This document shows positions 14,791 through 24,422 of a DNA stretch of 64,000 nucleotides, one piece after another. The translations under genes were made by a program, and so were the position numbers. Each line of letters begins with the position of its first letter. Position 1 is the stretch's first letter. This stretch comes from Phosphoribacter sp037046615 (GTDB lineage: Bacteria > Actinomycetota > Actinomycetes > Actinomycetales > Dermatophilaceae), in the NCBI GenBank assembly GCA_037046615.1, contig JBAOHD010000008.1, positions 186,001 through 250,000 of the forward strand. Direction: 5' to 3'. The notes beneath the pieces were generated by a model that saw only the letters and a program-made list of their open reading frames with translations, searched no databases and was not told where the DNA came from.

Positions 14791-16362
14791 GTGGCGGACA
14801 TTCACGCAGGGGCGTCGGGCGACGTGGCCCCGACGGTGCCGGGGTACCGACTCGACCGCGTCATCGGCAGGGGATCCACGAGCACGGTCTGGGCCTCGGT
14901 GGACGAACACCATGGCACCGAGGTTGCCGTCAAGGTCATGGCTCCGGTGCGTTACGACGTGAGCGCGCTCATGGCGCTGGCCGAGCGAGAAACCGCCATC
15001 CTGGCCCGGGTGACGCATGACCACATCGTCGGCATGCATGCCGCTCACCCCCTCGCCGACGGCTCCGTGGCCGTGATCCTCGACCTTGCCGATGGCGGCA
15101 GCCTCGCGGATCTCGTCCGGGGCCGGGGTCGGTTGTCAGCCGGCGAGGTCGCGACGATCTGCACCCCTATCGCGGCCGCTCTTGCCGCCCTCCACGAGGT
15201 CGGTGTCACCCATGGTGACGTCACGGCGGGCAACGTCCTGCTCGACCGCGACGGCAAACCGATGCTCGCCGACTTCGAGGCCTCGCGGCTCGTGGGGGAG
15301 GTCCACCCGCCGACCGTCGGAGGGACGGCTGGATTCGTCGCGCCCGAGGTGCTGGCCGGCGGGATCCCGAGTCCCGCCAGCGATGTCTACGGCCTCGGCG
15401 CCGTGGCCTGGATGGCGTTGTCCGGGAGCATCTTTCGTGGACCCGACGACCTCCGCGACGCCGACCGCATGGTCGGACCGGAATTCGCGCCCGTCGTGCG
15501 GGCTTTGCTGCACCCCGATCCTGCCCACCGACCGTCGGCTGCCGACACCGCCGTCGCCTGCTACTCCGCCGCGGCACCCGAGCCGGTCACCCTGGTCCCG
15601 GTATCCACGATCGTCGACCCAGCTGCCGCGCTGACCCAGCGGCTGCGCGCCTCCGCGCGATCGGTTGCTCCCGAGCATGCTTCAGCCGAGGTGGCTCCGT
15701 CGCGGTCCACCCGGCGGGCGGCCCGGGCAGCGCGGGCTGCCGCGGCCACTGGCGAGCCCCCGACGCAGTCGGAGCGTGCCGGGCGCCGCGCACCCGTGCC
15801 CACCCCCCGATCGGCAACGAAGGCCGGTATGCCGCCCTGGGCCAAGATTGCTGCCCTTGTCGGTGTTGGCGCGGCACTGGTGGCCGGCCTCATCGTGGCG
15901 CTCCTTGCGAAGGGCCCCACGGCGATCGCCGGGCCTTCGGTGACGCCCACCGTGGTCCAACCCAGCGTCGCAAGCACCGTCTCCATTGCGGCGGATCCGC
16001 AGACGGTCTTGGCGCAGCTGGCCCAATCCCGCGCGACTGCGTTGATGTCTGGTGAAGCGAGCCAGTTGCTCACGGCGGCCGCTCCCCAGTCAGCCATCCT
16101 CGAGCACGACAACGCCTTGCTCGCATCGCTGGCTGCCGGTGGACAGCGCTATGCGGACCTCGCCTATCACGTCCGTCACGCCGAGTGGGTGCGCGGTGAC
16201 GACTCGACCGCAGTGATCCTCGCGGTGGTCGACCGGGGCGTTTACCGTCTCGTGGGTCCGGGCACGGCCTCGCGGACGGTCGCCGCGGAAGAGGGCCGGC
16301 CCTTCGTCTACACCCTGGTCAAGACCGCTGACGGCTGGCGCCTGTCGACGATCACCGAGTGA
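14791..16362 (+). CDS. Membrane Ser/Thr protein kinase with atypical HGD and DFE motifs
   Basis: Hanks-type kinase of 523 residues: glycine loop IGRGSTSTVW, ATP lysine Lys48, catalytic loop HGDVTAGN (141-148) and magnesium motif DFE (161-163), APE present. A Pro/Ala/Arg linker leads to one membrane segment (about 352-373) and an extracytoplasmic domain of about 150 residues that resembles no known sensor to me (no PASTA repeats). The Arg of HRD is replaced by Gly and the Gly of DFG by Glu, while both catalytic aspartates remain, so activity is possible without activation-loop phosphorylation. GTG 14791 was chosen because the domain starts soon after; the frame is open to 14707. Confidence 0.85.
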   Translation: MADIHAGASGDVAPTVPGYRLDRVIGRGSTSTVWASVDEHHGTEVAVKVMAPVRYDVSALMALAERETAILARVTHDHIVGMHAAHPLADGSVAVILDLADGGSLADLVRGRGRLSAGEVATICTPIAAALAALHEVGVTHGDVTAGNVLLDRDGKPMLADFEASRLVGEVHPPTVGGTAGFVAPEVLAGGIPSPASDVYGLGAVAWMALSGSIFRGPDDLRDADRMVGPEFAPVVRALLHPDPAHRPSAADTAVACYSAAAPEPVTLVPVSTIVDPAAALTQRLRASARSVAPEHASAEVAPSRSTRRAARAARAAAATGEPPTQSERAGRRAPVPTPRSATKAGMPPWAKIAALVGVGAALVAGLIVALLAKGPTAIAGPSVTPTVVQPSVASTVSIAADPQTVLAQLAQSRATALMSGEASQLLTAAAPQSAILEHDNALLASLAAGGQRYADLAYHVRHAEWVRGDDSTAVILAVVDRGVYRLVGPGTASRTVAAEEGRPFVYTLVKTADGWRLSTITE

Positions 16363-16383
16363 CCGTCGCCGGGGAGGCGGTGG

Positions 16384-17292
16384 TCAACTCCGGTCGACTC
16401 CTGCGTCGAGGGCCGCACTGAGGGCTGAGTCGAGGGTGCGGTGGGTGAACACGAAGCCGACGTCCATGAGTCGCTGCGGGAGGACTCGTTGGCTGGCCAG
16501 GATGTCGTCGGCGAATTCGCCGAGGGCAAGCCGGAGAGCGACGGCCGGGGCCGGTAGGCGAGTTGGCCGCTTGAGGAGCTTCCCGAGTGCCTCGGCCACC
16601 TCTCGCTGCCGTGTTGGGGCGGGGCCCGCGAGGTTGACGGGGCCGGTCAGGTCCGGTCGGTCGACGAGGAAGGCCAGCGCGCGCACCTCGTCGACAAGGC
16701 TGATCCACGACCAGAACTGCGCACCTGTCCCCAACGGACCGGCAAGGCCTAGTCGAGCAAGAGGGAGCATCCGCCCCAGCGCGCCCCCGTGGGCACTGAA
16801 CACGAGTCCCGTGCGCGCGTGCGTGACCGGCATACCGGCAGCCTCCGCCGGGGCCGTGGCGGCCTCCCATGCCCGCACGACCTCAGCGAGGAAACCGTCT
16901 CCCGGAGCCGAGGATTCGTCGAGTTCCTCGTCCCCGCGACTGCCGTAAAAGCCGATAGCGGACCCGCTCACGAGCCGGATCGGATGGTCGGCGGCGGCGA
17001 CGGCTCGCGAGATTGTCGCTGTCCCGTCGACTCGGGAACGGAGGATGAGGTCCTTGTACGCCGGGGTCCACCGGCGATCGCCGACACCGGCGCCAGCGAG
17101 ATGGACGACCGCGTCGATGCCGGCGAGCGCGCCGGGGGACAGGTCCTGACCCGGCTGCCAGGCGATCTCGTGGGCGCCGGCGGCACGCCTGACCATCGGG
17201 ACGACCTCGTCGCCGCGCTGGCGCAGATGAGCCGACAGCGCACCGCCGATCAGGCCGGAAGCGCCGGTGATGGCGATGCGCTGTCGAGTCAC
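16384..17292 (-). CDS. TIGR01777-family NAD-dependent epimerase/dehydratase
   Basis: Extended short-chain dehydrogenase of 302 residues. The Rossmann motif TGASGLIGGAL opens the protein, then VVHLAGAGVGDRRW, RVDGTATISRAVA and SGSAIGFYGSRGDEELDES, where the YGSRGD block is characteristic of the TIGR01777 (SulA/YfcH-like) group. The C-terminus carries the DUF1731-like ending (VLPQRLMDVGFVFTHRTLDS). Start GTG 17292. It lies 58 bases after sucB on the same strand. The physiological substrate of this group is unknown. Confidence 0.88.
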   Translation of the reverse strand: MTRQRIAITGASGLIGGALSAHLRQRGDEVVPMVRRAAGAHEIAWQPGQDLSPGALAGIDAVVHLAGAGVGDRRWTPAYKDLILRSRVDGTATISRAVAAADHPIRLVSGSAIGFYGSRGDEELDESSAPGDGFLAEVVRAWEAATAPAEAAGMPVTHARTGLVFSAHGGALGRMLPLARLGLAGPLGTGAQFWSWISLVDEVRALAFLVDRPDLTGPVNLAGPAPTRQREVAEALGKLLKRPTRLPAPAVALRLALGEFADDILASQRVLPQRLMDVGFVFTHRTLDSALSAALDAGVDRS

Positions 17293-17350
17293 GTCAGATC
17301 ACCTCAGATGGCCGAGAGCCGGGGGTTGAGAAGGCGACCAGAGGTGGCGA

Positions 17351-19186
17351 TCACAGACCGAGATCAGCCTCGAAGTTGCCTTCTTCGAGCCTGGCCTTCA
17401 TCGTCGTGAGGAAGCGTGCCGCGTCGGCACCGTCGACGATCCGGTGGTCGTACGACAGCGCGAGATACATCATCGAGCGGACCGCGATGGTCTCTCCTCC
17501 GTCGCCGTCCTCGACGACGACGGGGCGCTTGACAAGGGCTCCGGTGCCGAGAATCGCGACCTGTGGCTGGTTGATGATCGGGGTGTCGAACAAGGCTCCG
17601 CGGCTGCCGGTGTTGGTGATGGTGAACGTGCCACCCGCGAGGTCGTCAGGGGTGATCTTGTTCGTGCGGGTGCGCTCGGCCACATCGGCGATCGCCCGGG
17701 CGAGACCGGCGATGTTGAGGTCCCCGGCGTTCTTGACCACGGGCACGAGGAGGCCACGCTCAGTGTCCACCGCGATGGAGATGTTTTCCTGGCCGTGGTA
17801 GACGATCGAGTCGCCGTCGATGCTGGCATTGACCGTGGGGTGAGCCTTGAGCGCTTCGACGGCAGCGAGGGTGAGGAACGGGAGGTAGCTCAGGCTGGTG
17901 CCTTCGCGAGCCTGGAAGTCAGCCTTGGAGCGAGCCCGCAGGCGCGCGACCTTGGTGAGGTCGACCTCGACGACGGTGGTCAACTGCGCAGAGACCTGCA
18001 GGGACTCGACCATGCGGGCCGCGATGACCTTGCGCAGACGGCTCATCTTCTCCGTCGTCCCACGCTTGGCGCTGGACGCCGGCGCGCTTGTCGCAGGTGC
18101 CGAAGCGGCAGCGGGAACTGCAGCGGGCGAGGGCGCAGCCGCGGGCGCGGGGGCCGGCGCGGGGGCCGGCGGTGCAGCAGCAGCAAGAACGTCCTGCTTG
18201 CGAATCCGGCCACCGACGCCAGAACCCTTGACAGCGGCGAGGTCCACGCCAGCCTCAGCTGCGAGCTTGCGCACGAGAGGAGTGGCGTAGATCGAGCCAT
18301 CACTCTCTGCGGACTCCTCCGCCGCTTCGCCGGACGACTCTGGAGCAGCTGGCGCCGCTGCGGGAGCCGGAGCAGGTGCGGGAGCTGGGGCAGGGGCAGG
18401 TGCGGGCGCAGCCTGGGGGGCTGGGGCGGGCGCCGGCGCTGGGGCTGGGGCAGATGCGGGCGCAGGGGTAGCATCGGAAGAGTCAGCGGGCGCCGGCGCA
18501 GGAGCCTGCGCGGACGCGCTTCCACCGATGCGCGCGAGGTCCGCGCCAACGGCAGCAGTCTCGTCCTCGCGGACGAGGATCTCGGTGAGGACACCGGCCA
18601 CCGGGGACGGGATCTCGGTGTCGACCTTGTCGGTCGAAACCTCGAGCAGAGGTTCGTCGACAGCGACCTCGTCGCCGACCTTCTTGAGCCAGCGGGTGAT
18701 CGTGCCTTCGGTCACCGACTCGCCAAGAGCCGGCATCGTCACGGTCTCACCGCCGCCGGGTGCGGCCTGCTCGGTGGACGGTGCTGCTTGGGCTGGGGCG
18801 GCCTCGGCGGGAGCCTCGGACTCAGGGGCAGCTGCGGGCTCAGGGGCCACCTCCGGCTCTGATGCCTCTGGCTCTGATGCCTCTGGCTCAGCGGCCTCTG
18901 GCTCTGGTGCCTCTGGCTCAGCAGCCGGTGCAGGAGCGGGGGCGGACTCGCCGTCTCCGATCACACACAACTCGGCGCCGACCTCGGCGGTCTCGTCTTC
19001 CGCGACGAGGATCTCCTCGAGCGTGCCCGCGACCGGGGAAGGAATCTCGGTGTCGACCTTGTCGGTCGAGACTTCGAGCAAGGGCTCGTCCACCGCGACG
19101 GCATCGCCGACGTTCTTCAACCAGCGGGTGACCGTCCCTTCGGTGACGGACTCACCCAGGGCTGGCATGGTCACACGTGCTGACAT
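17351..19186 (-). CDS. sucB: 2-oxoglutarate dehydrogenase E2 (dihydrolipoyl succinyltransferase)
   Basis: E2 core of an oxo-acid dehydrogenase complex, 611 residues. Two lipoyl domains with STDKVDTEIPSPVAG (lipoyl Lys43 and Lys187) are joined by Glu/Pro/Ala repeats; a second long Ala-Pro linker precedes the E3-binding domain (ATPLVRKLAAEAGVDLAAVK) and the catalytic acyltransferase domain with SYDHRIVDGADAARF. ATG 19186 is preferred over ATG 19195 because GAGGAG lies at a normal distance from the first and touches the second. lpdA (E3) is just upstream on the same strand. Succinyl rather than acetyl specificity follows from actinobacterial practice and is not proven. Confidence 0.92.
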   Translation of the reverse strand: MSARVTMPALGESVTEGTVTRWLKNVGDAVAVDEPLLEVSTDKVDTEIPSPVAGTLEEILVAEDETAEVGAELCVIGDGESAPAPAPAAEPEAPEPEAAEPEASEPEASEPEVAPEPAAAPESEAPAEAAPAQAAPSTEQAAPGGGETVTMPALGESVTEGTITRWLKKVGDEVAVDEPLLEVSTDKVDTEIPSPVAGVLTEILVREDETAAVGADLARIGGSASAQAPAPAPADSSDATPAPASAPAPAPAPAPAPQAAPAPAPAPAPAPAPAPAAAPAAPESSGEAAEESAESDGSIYATPLVRKLAAEAGVDLAAVKGSGVGGRIRKQDVLAAAAPPAPAPAPAPAAAPSPAAVPAAASAPATSAPASSAKRGTTEKMSRLRKVIAARMVESLQVSAQLTTVVEVDLTKVARLRARSKADFQAREGTSLSYLPFLTLAAVEALKAHPTVNASIDGDSIVYHGQENISIAVDTERGLLVPVVKNAGDLNIAGLARAIADVAERTRTNKITPDDLAGGTFTITNTGSRGALFDTPIINQPQVAILGTGALVKRPVVVEDGDGGETIAVRSMMYLALSYDHRIVDGADAARFLTTMKARLEEGNFEADLGL

Positions 19187-19223
19187 GTGCGTCATCTCCT
19201 CGTTGTGCCGACGATTGTGCGGG

Positions 19224-20615
19224 TTACGCGTGGGCGTGCAGGGGCTTGCCGGCGAGAGCCAGGTGGGCTTCGCCGAGGGCTTCGTTCTGGGTGGGGTGGG
19301 CGTGGATCAATGGCGCGACATCCTCGGCAGTGCCCTCCCATCCGACGATGAGCTGCGCCTCGCCGATCTGCTCGCCCATCCGAGCACCGATCATATGGAT
19401 GCCCACGACTCGACCGTCGGGCGCCTTGACGAGCTTCACACTTCCGGAGGTGCCGAGGATCTGCGATTTACCGTTGCCGCCGAGGTTGTAGTCGTAGGTC
19501 GTCACGTCGCCGAAGCGCTCGCGGGCCTGCTCCTCGGTGAGACCGACGCTGGCGATCTCGGGGTCACAGTACGTCACCTTGGGGATGATCTCGTCGCGGA
19601 CCGGAGCGGGACTCAGGCCCGCAATCTCCTCGGCGACAAACACCCCATGGGCGAACCCGCGGTGTGCCAGCTGAAGGCCGGGGACGATGTCTCCCACGGC
19701 ATACACGCCTGGAGTCGAGGTCCGCAGCCGCTCGTCGGTGACGACGTAGCCCCGATGGACCGTGACGCCGGCGGCGTCGAATCCGAGCCCCTCGGTGACC
19801 GGCCCACGCCCGACCGCGACGAGCAGCAGCTCCGCGCGGAGGGTCGTGCCATCCTCGAGGGTGACGTCCACTCCGGCGTCGTCAGCGGTGGCGCTCGCAA
19901 GGCGTGTGCTGGTCTTGACCGTGATCTGGCGTTTACGGAAGGCGCGCTGCAGGGCCGCCGACGTCGACGGCTCCTCAGCCGGGACCAGGCGGGGAAGGGC
20001 CTCGACGACTGTCACGGTCGCACCGAACGACGCGAAGACTGAGGCGAACTCGACGCCGATGACGCCCCCACCGAGGACGACGACTGACTCGGGCACGTGC
20101 GTGAGACGCAGCGCCTCGTCGCTGGTCATGATGCGCCGGCCGACCTGCAGGCCCGGGAGCATCCGAGGTTGGGAGCCCGTCGCGAGGACGAGCGACGTGC
20201 CGGCGAGGGTGAGGTCACCGACCTGCACCGTCGTCGGTGACGTGACGACGCCTTCGCCGGTGATGTAGTCCACCGATGCTGCGGACACGAGCCCTTGGAG
20301 CCCCTTGTGCAGGCGTGACACGACCCCATCCTGGTAGCTGCGCACCTTGCCCATGTCGATCGACTCGACGTGGCTGTTGACCCCGAACTTCGCCCCGTCG
20401 CGGGCAGTGTCGGCGACTTCGGCGGCGTGCAGGAGCGCCTTTGTCGGGATGCAGCCACGGTGGAGGCACGTGCCGCCCAACTTGTCCTTTTCGACGAGGG
20501 CGACGCGCAGGCCGAGTTGGGCCGCGCGCAGTGCGCAGGCGTAGCCTCCGCTGCCACCGCCCAGGATCACGATGTCGTAGGGCTCCTGCGGGGCCGGAGC
20601 AGAGGCTTCGGTCAC
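19224..20615 (-). CDS. lpdA: Dihydrolipoamide dehydrogenase (E3)
   Basis: FAD flavoprotein that reoxidises the lipoyl arm, 463 residues. FAD motif VILGGGSGGYACALRAA, redox disulfide Cys50-Cys55 in GGTCLHRGC, NAD motif VVLGGGVIGVEFASVF, second FAD motif VYAVGDIVPGLQLAHRGF and catalytic HAHPTQNEALGEA at the C-terminus are all present. It is 37 bases upstream of sucB on the same strand, giving an E3-E2 operon; the E1 gene is not in the window. Confidence 0.96.
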   Translation of the reverse strand: MTEASAPAPQEPYDIVILGGGSGGYACALRAAQLGLRVALVEKDKLGGTCLHRGCIPTKALLHAAEVADTARDGAKFGVNSHVESIDMGKVRSYQDGVVSRLHKGLQGLVSAASVDYITGEGVVTSPTTVQVGDLTLAGTSLVLATGSQPRMLPGLQVGRRIMTSDEALRLTHVPESVVVLGGGVIGVEFASVFASFGATVTVVEALPRLVPAEEPSTSAALQRAFRKRQITVKTSTRLASATADDAGVDVTLEDGTTLRAELLLVAVGRGPVTEGLGFDAAGVTVHRGYVVTDERLRTSTPGVYAVGDIVPGLQLAHRGFAHGVFVAEEIAGLSPAPVRDEIIPKVTYCDPEIASVGLTEEQARERFGDVTTYDYNLGGNGKSQILGTSGSVKLVKAPDGRVVGIHMIGARMGEQIGEAQLIVGWEGTAEDVAPLIHAHPTQNEALGEAHLALAGKPLHAHA

Positions 20616-20682
20616 GAGCGGTCCTTGGTCAACGACGACTCCATCAGCGCGGGGACGTTGGGGAGCATCTTGTCACCTGAGG

Positions 20683-21853
20683 TCACGACGCCGCGAACTT
20701 GCGCAGCATTCCGCAGCCCGGTGCGAGTTCGGGGACGAGGTCCGACGTCTGCTGGGAGAACCAGTCGACTTTGTGTCCGACGTCGGTCGGGGCTTGACGA
20801 GGCAGTCGTGACCGCGCGCGACTTGAGTCTTCAAAGGTGCACCAGAGAGCGAAGGATTCGGCGAAGTCCCTCGACCGGGGTCGGTCGCGGCATACCGGGT
20901 CACGAAGGAGTCCTCGTGGGCGGCGTGGAAGTCCTCGGTACGCCGGGCTCTCCGGGATCGCCGTCGTCGGCGGCCTCGTCCGCCGCGACCCATGCGTCGT
21001 AGAGGGCGTCGTCCCAGGCGGCGTGGAGATAGCGGGACAGCAAGGCCACCGGGAGCAGACATCCCGAGCCCACGTCGAGGTCACCGCAGACGGGTGCCTC
21101 GACGACGGTGGTCTGGCTGTCGTTGAGGCTGATGATGTGGGCCAACTCGTGCGCGATGAGCCACGCCAGGTCGCCGCGGTTGAGTCCGTTGGGAGCGAAC
21201 GACAGGCGCCAGTGGCGGTCATCGGCGCTTGACCACGTGACGCGCTTGGGCGTCGCTTCGCCTTCGACGACGAACTCGTCCGGCGCAGGGTCCGGATCGG
21301 CGTCGAAGACGAGGAACTGCTCGAGGTAGTTCACCTGGGTGGGGGCGGTCGAGCTGACCAGTGCCCACAGTTGGAGGTCGCACGCCCGTGGGCTGCCCAG
21401 GCCGTCCAGGGCGACAAGCTCGCCCTCGCGGACGGCATACAGCCGCTGGAGTTCAGCGCCCTCGCCGAGGTGGTCGATCGAGTCGCCGAAGGGATCCTTG
21501 GCGGGGAGGGTCGCCCCGGTCGGGGGATTGTCCTTGCGCAGACAGGAGTCGTCGAAGGCGGGAACGGGTGGCTCGGTGAGGCGGGCTTTCGAGACGGGGG
21601 GCGGCAGGTCGGTGGCCGACGGTCCGGGTATGCCGCCGCCTCCGGCAGTCGGGGCAGCGGGCTTGGCAGTGGGACGACTCGGCGATCCCGGGCCCCTCGT
21701 CGGGGTGCCGCGGGCATCCGCGGGGGGTGCTGCCCGCACGAGGACGACGAGGAGGGCCAGATGCACGACAATCGACACCACCGACAGCACGCTCGCAAGG
21801 ATCACGAGGCCGGCGAGTCCCGGGGGCCGAGGCGCGCGCGGAGTCACCTGCAC
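20683..21853 (-). CDS. Membrane-anchored putative zinc metallopeptidase with apparent frameshifts
   Basis: A single N-terminal membrane segment (LAGLVILASVLSVVSIVVHL), a Pro-rich linker and a soluble domain with zinc motif HELAH in LIAHELAHIISL, then YLHAAWDDALYDAW. The conserved continuation EDFHAAHEDSFVTRYAATDP and RDFAESFALWCTFE lies in the two other frames, ending at the stop at 20683. Each change needs about two bases removed (near 20935 and 20880). The joined product reads as one gluzincin-like protein with the DFAESF block expected of the third zinc-ligand helix. Substrate unknown. The track of shifts resembles that in glnA and ctaD. Confidence 0.65.
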
Positions 21854-21870
21854 AGCATAAGGTCGCCCCT

Positions 21871-22218
21871 ATGGGTGTTTTCGGTCGCTGGCGGCGGCGT
21901 CCGTCATCGGCGGCGACGAGGTCGGACGGTCCGACCATGGACGTCGATCTCGCCGCGGTCCGCAGCCACTTCCAGACCTTCGTGAGCACCCGGCGAGGGG
22001 TCGAGGCATACGTCGAACCCGCGACCAATGTCAGCACGTGCAGCGTCGTACTCGTCGCCACCGACGGGGAGTGGACCCGGCGTGCCGTCGGATCGCCGAA
22101 GGCCGCCGGCTCGCTTGCGCGCGACCTCGGGATCCCGGTCTACGACGTCCTGCTCACCGGTTATCCCTCGCGGATGCGAGAGTGGAGCTCTCGACGCCGT
22201 CGAGGCGCTGGGGCCTGA
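21871..22218 (+). CDS. Conserved actinobacterial protein of unknown function
   Basis: A 115-residue soluble protein beginning MGVFGRWRRRP, a charged start common to a small actinobacterial family of unknown role. The core reads VRSHFQTFVSTRRGVEAYVE, TCSVVLVATDGEWTRRAVGS and DLGIPVYDVLLTGYPSRMRE. ATG 21871 follows TAAGGT (21858-21863) by 7 bases, so a leaderless mRNA is predicted. It is divergent from the zinc peptidase, with a 17-base gap, and is followed by the DUF5302 gene. Confidence 0.75.
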   Translation: MGVFGRWRRRPSSAATRSDGPTMDVDLAAVRSHFQTFVSTRRGVEAYVEPATNVSTCSVVLVATDGEWTRRAVGSPKAAGSLARDLGIPVYDVLLTGYPSRMREWSSRRRRGAGA

Positions 22219-22255
22219 CCCGCCTCATCCGATGCACGACGAAAGCGACCCCACG

Positions 22256-22480
22256 ATGACCGATCGTGAGAAGACCGCCAGCGAGAGCTCGGGCAAGGCC
22301 TCATCAAAGCGGCACAAGTCGGCTGCCTCGGAGGAGGTCAAGGCGAAGTTCCGGGAGGCGCTCGAGCGCAAGAGCGCTCACGGCGGCACGGCAGCGGCGG
22401 CCGACGGTGAGTCCAAGGTGCACGACTCTCACGGCCCCGCGGCCTCGCAGCGGATGTTCCGGCGCAAGTCCGGGGGCTGA
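22256..22480 (+). CDS. DUF5302 small protein
   Basis: A highly charged 74-residue protein matching the DUF5302 pattern: acidic/Ser-rich N-terminus, EEVKAKFREALERKSAH and the C-terminal HGPAASQRMFRRKSGG. It is probably intrinsically disordered or helical and has no membrane segment. ATG 22256 gives the usual MTD start; ATG 22232 in the same frame is an alternative. It lies between the 115-residue protein and gcvT on the same strand. Function unknown. Confidence 0.8.
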   Translation: MTDREKTASESSGKASSKRHKSAASEEVKAKFREALERKSAHGGTAAAADGESKVHDSHGPAASQRMFRRKSGG

Positions 22481-22544
22481 GACCGCACGCCCCGACGGGA
22501 CGCTCACGGGCGACGCGTCCCGTCGGCCACTATGGTCTGACGTC

Positions 22545-23645
22545 ATGACCGACCTCAAGCGCTCCCCGCTGCATGATCGTCACGTCGCCCTCGGCGCGAA
22601 GCTCGCCGACTTCGGTGGGTGGGAGATGCCCATCGAATACCCCGGGGGCGGTGTCGTGGCCGAGCACACCGCCGTGCGCGACCGGGTCGGCATCTTCGAC
22701 GTGAGCCACCTGGGCAAGGCCACGGTCAAGGGCCCTGGGGCGGCAGACTTCGTCAACGCCTGCTTCACCAACGACATCCGTCGCATCGGCCCGGGCCAGG
22801 CCCAATACACGATGTGTTGCACCGAGGCCGGAGGGGTCGTGGACGACCTCATCCAATACTTCAACGCCGAGGACGACGTTTTCCTCATCCCAAATGCCGC
22901 CAATACCGCAGAGGTCGTCCGGATGCTGCAGGCCGCGGCGCCGGCCGGCATCGAGGTGACGGATGCGCATCGCGAGTTCGGTGTCATCGCCGTGCAAGGT
23001 CCCGACAGTGACGAGGTCCTCGAGTCACTCGGGCTCCCGACAGGCCACGACTACATGGCCTTCCGGGAGGCCGTCTGGGAAGGCCGTCCGGTAATCGTGT
23101 GCCGCACCGGCTACACCGGTGAGCGAGGCTACGAACTCCTTCCGCGGTGGGAAGACACACCCGCGCTGTGGGACGCTCTCGTGGCCGCGATGGCGCCCTT
23201 CGACGGGATGCCATGTGGCCTCGGTGCCCGCGACACGCTCCGCACCGAGATGGGCTACCCACTCCACGGCCAGGACCTCTCACCCGACATCAGCCCGGTC
23301 CAGGCGCGTGCCGGCTGGGCCGTCGGGTGGAAGAAGCCCGAGTTCTGGGGTCGCGATGCGCTCCGCGCCGAGCGCGCGGAGGGTCCCCGTCGGATCAGCC
23401 GCGGCCTCGTGCTCACCGGGCGCGGCATACCTCGGGCGCACTGCCCTGTGGTGCGCGATGGTGAGGTCATCGGTGAGGTGACCTCGGGGACGTTTTCCCC
23501 GACCCGCAAGATCGGGATCGCGCTCGCCCTCGTCGACCCGAGCGTCGTCGACGGTGACGAGGTCGGAGTGGACGTCCGGGGCCGGGTGCTCCCGGCGACC
23601 GTGACCAAGCCCCCGTTCGTCGAAGTCCAGGTTCGCGAGGACTGA
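22545..23645 (+). CDS. gcvT: Aminomethyltransferase, glycine cleavage T protein
   Basis: Tetrahydrofolate-dependent T protein of the glycine cleavage system, 366 residues. Family blocks: LHDRHVALGAKLADFGGWEM, FDVSHLGKATVKGPGAADF, CCTEAGGVVDDL, VQGPDSDEVLESLG, CRTGYTGERGYEL, GLGARDTLRTEMGYPLHGQD and the C-terminal SGTFSPTRKIGIALALV. ATG 22545 follows TATGGT (22531-22536) by 8 bases, suggesting leaderless transcription. No glycine riboswitch is seen in the 64-base gap upstream. Its partners gcvH and gcvP are not in the window. Confidence 0.95.
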   Translation: MTDLKRSPLHDRHVALGAKLADFGGWEMPIEYPGGGVVAEHTAVRDRVGIFDVSHLGKATVKGPGAADFVNACFTNDIRRIGPGQAQYTMCCTEAGGVVDDLIQYFNAEDDVFLIPNAANTAEVVRMLQAAAPAGIEVTDAHREFGVIAVQGPDSDEVLESLGLPTGHDYMAFREAVWEGRPVIVCRTGYTGERGYELLPRWEDTPALWDALVAAMAPFDGMPCGLGARDTLRTEMGYPLHGQDLSPDISPVQARAGWAVGWKKPEFWGRDALRAERAEGPRRISRGLVLTGRGIPRAHCPVVRDGEVIGEVTSGTFSPTRKIGIALALVDPSVVDGDEVGVDVRGRVLPATVTKPPFVEVQVRED

Positions 23646-23654
23646 GCGCCGAGG

Positions 23655-24422
23655 TCACTGCGAGGCGAAGGCTGCCCGTCGCACGGCTCGCCGAAGCGTG
23701 CGCAGGATCGGCCTGCTGCCGACGGCCACGAGGGCGGCGGTGACGACCGCCCGACCCACATCCCAGCCGAGTGACGTCGCGAGGTAGAACACCGCGTAGT
23801 GGGCGGCATTGGTCAGCGGGCTCGCGCCGGGCTCGAAGGCTGCCCCTGTCGGCGCTGAACTCGTGCTGAGGAAAGGCCAGAACCAGAGGTTCATCACCGC
23901 GCCGTAGGCGAACGACGACACCGCGGCGTATGCCGTGAGCATCCACGTCTCGGCCCGCCCGGCGGCGTGGGGGAGCAGGGCGGCTCCGAGGGCCACCCAG
24001 CCCCCGGTGAGCATCTGGAACGGGAGCCATGGGCCGACCCCCGACGTGAGAAAGGCGCCGGTCAGCATGGACAGCGACCCCAAGAGAAAGCCCGTGCTCG
24101 GGCCGAGGACACGCCCGCCGAGGATCAGCGCGACGAAGATCGGCTCCACACCCGCGGTCCCGGCCGACAGCACGCGCAGCGCACCGCCGGCCGCCGCCAA
24201 CACTCCGAGGACCGCGACGTGCTTGGCATCGAGCCCATGGGAGGTCACTTGGCTCAGGAGGACGAGGGCGAGCAAACCCACCAGGACGGCGAAAAGCCAG
24301 GGCAGGTCGTGCATCTGCTGGTCGGTCATCGCATGGTCGATGAAGAACGGCCAGAGGAATGCCGCCGCCCCCACCACGGTGGTCAGGACCAGCATCGCGC
24401 TGGAGCGGGCAGAAAACCTCAC
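23655..24422 (-). CDS. ECF transporter substrate-binding (S) component
   Basis: Integral membrane protein of 255 residues with at least six hydrophobic segments. The block RVLSAGTAGVEPIFVALILG followed by GRVLGPSTGFLLGSLSMLTG resembles the S components of vitamin ECF transporters. It is the last gene of an operon with the ATPase (ATGA overlap at 24419-24422) and T component. A cobalamin riboswitch precedes the operon, so vitamin B12 or a precursor is the likely cargo by inference; the sequence alone does not fix it. Confidence 0.82.
   Translation of the reverse strand: MRFSARSSAMLVLTTVVGAAAFLWPFFIDHAMTDQQMHDLPWLFAVLVGLLALVLLSQVTSHGLDAKHVAVLGVLAAAGGALRVLSAGTAGVEPIFVALILGGRVLGPSTGFLLGSLSMLTGAFLTSGVGPWLPFQMLTGGWVALGAALLPHAAGRAETWMLTAYAAVSSFAYGAVMNLWFWPFLSTSSAPTGAAFEPGASPLTNAAHYAVFYLATSLGWDVGRAVVTAALVAVGSRPILRTLRRAVRRAAFASQ

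Noticed and set aside
22481..22544. Glycine riboswitch before gcvT
   Set aside because: The gap is only 64 bases and holds a leaderless promoter; no riboswitch core is visible.
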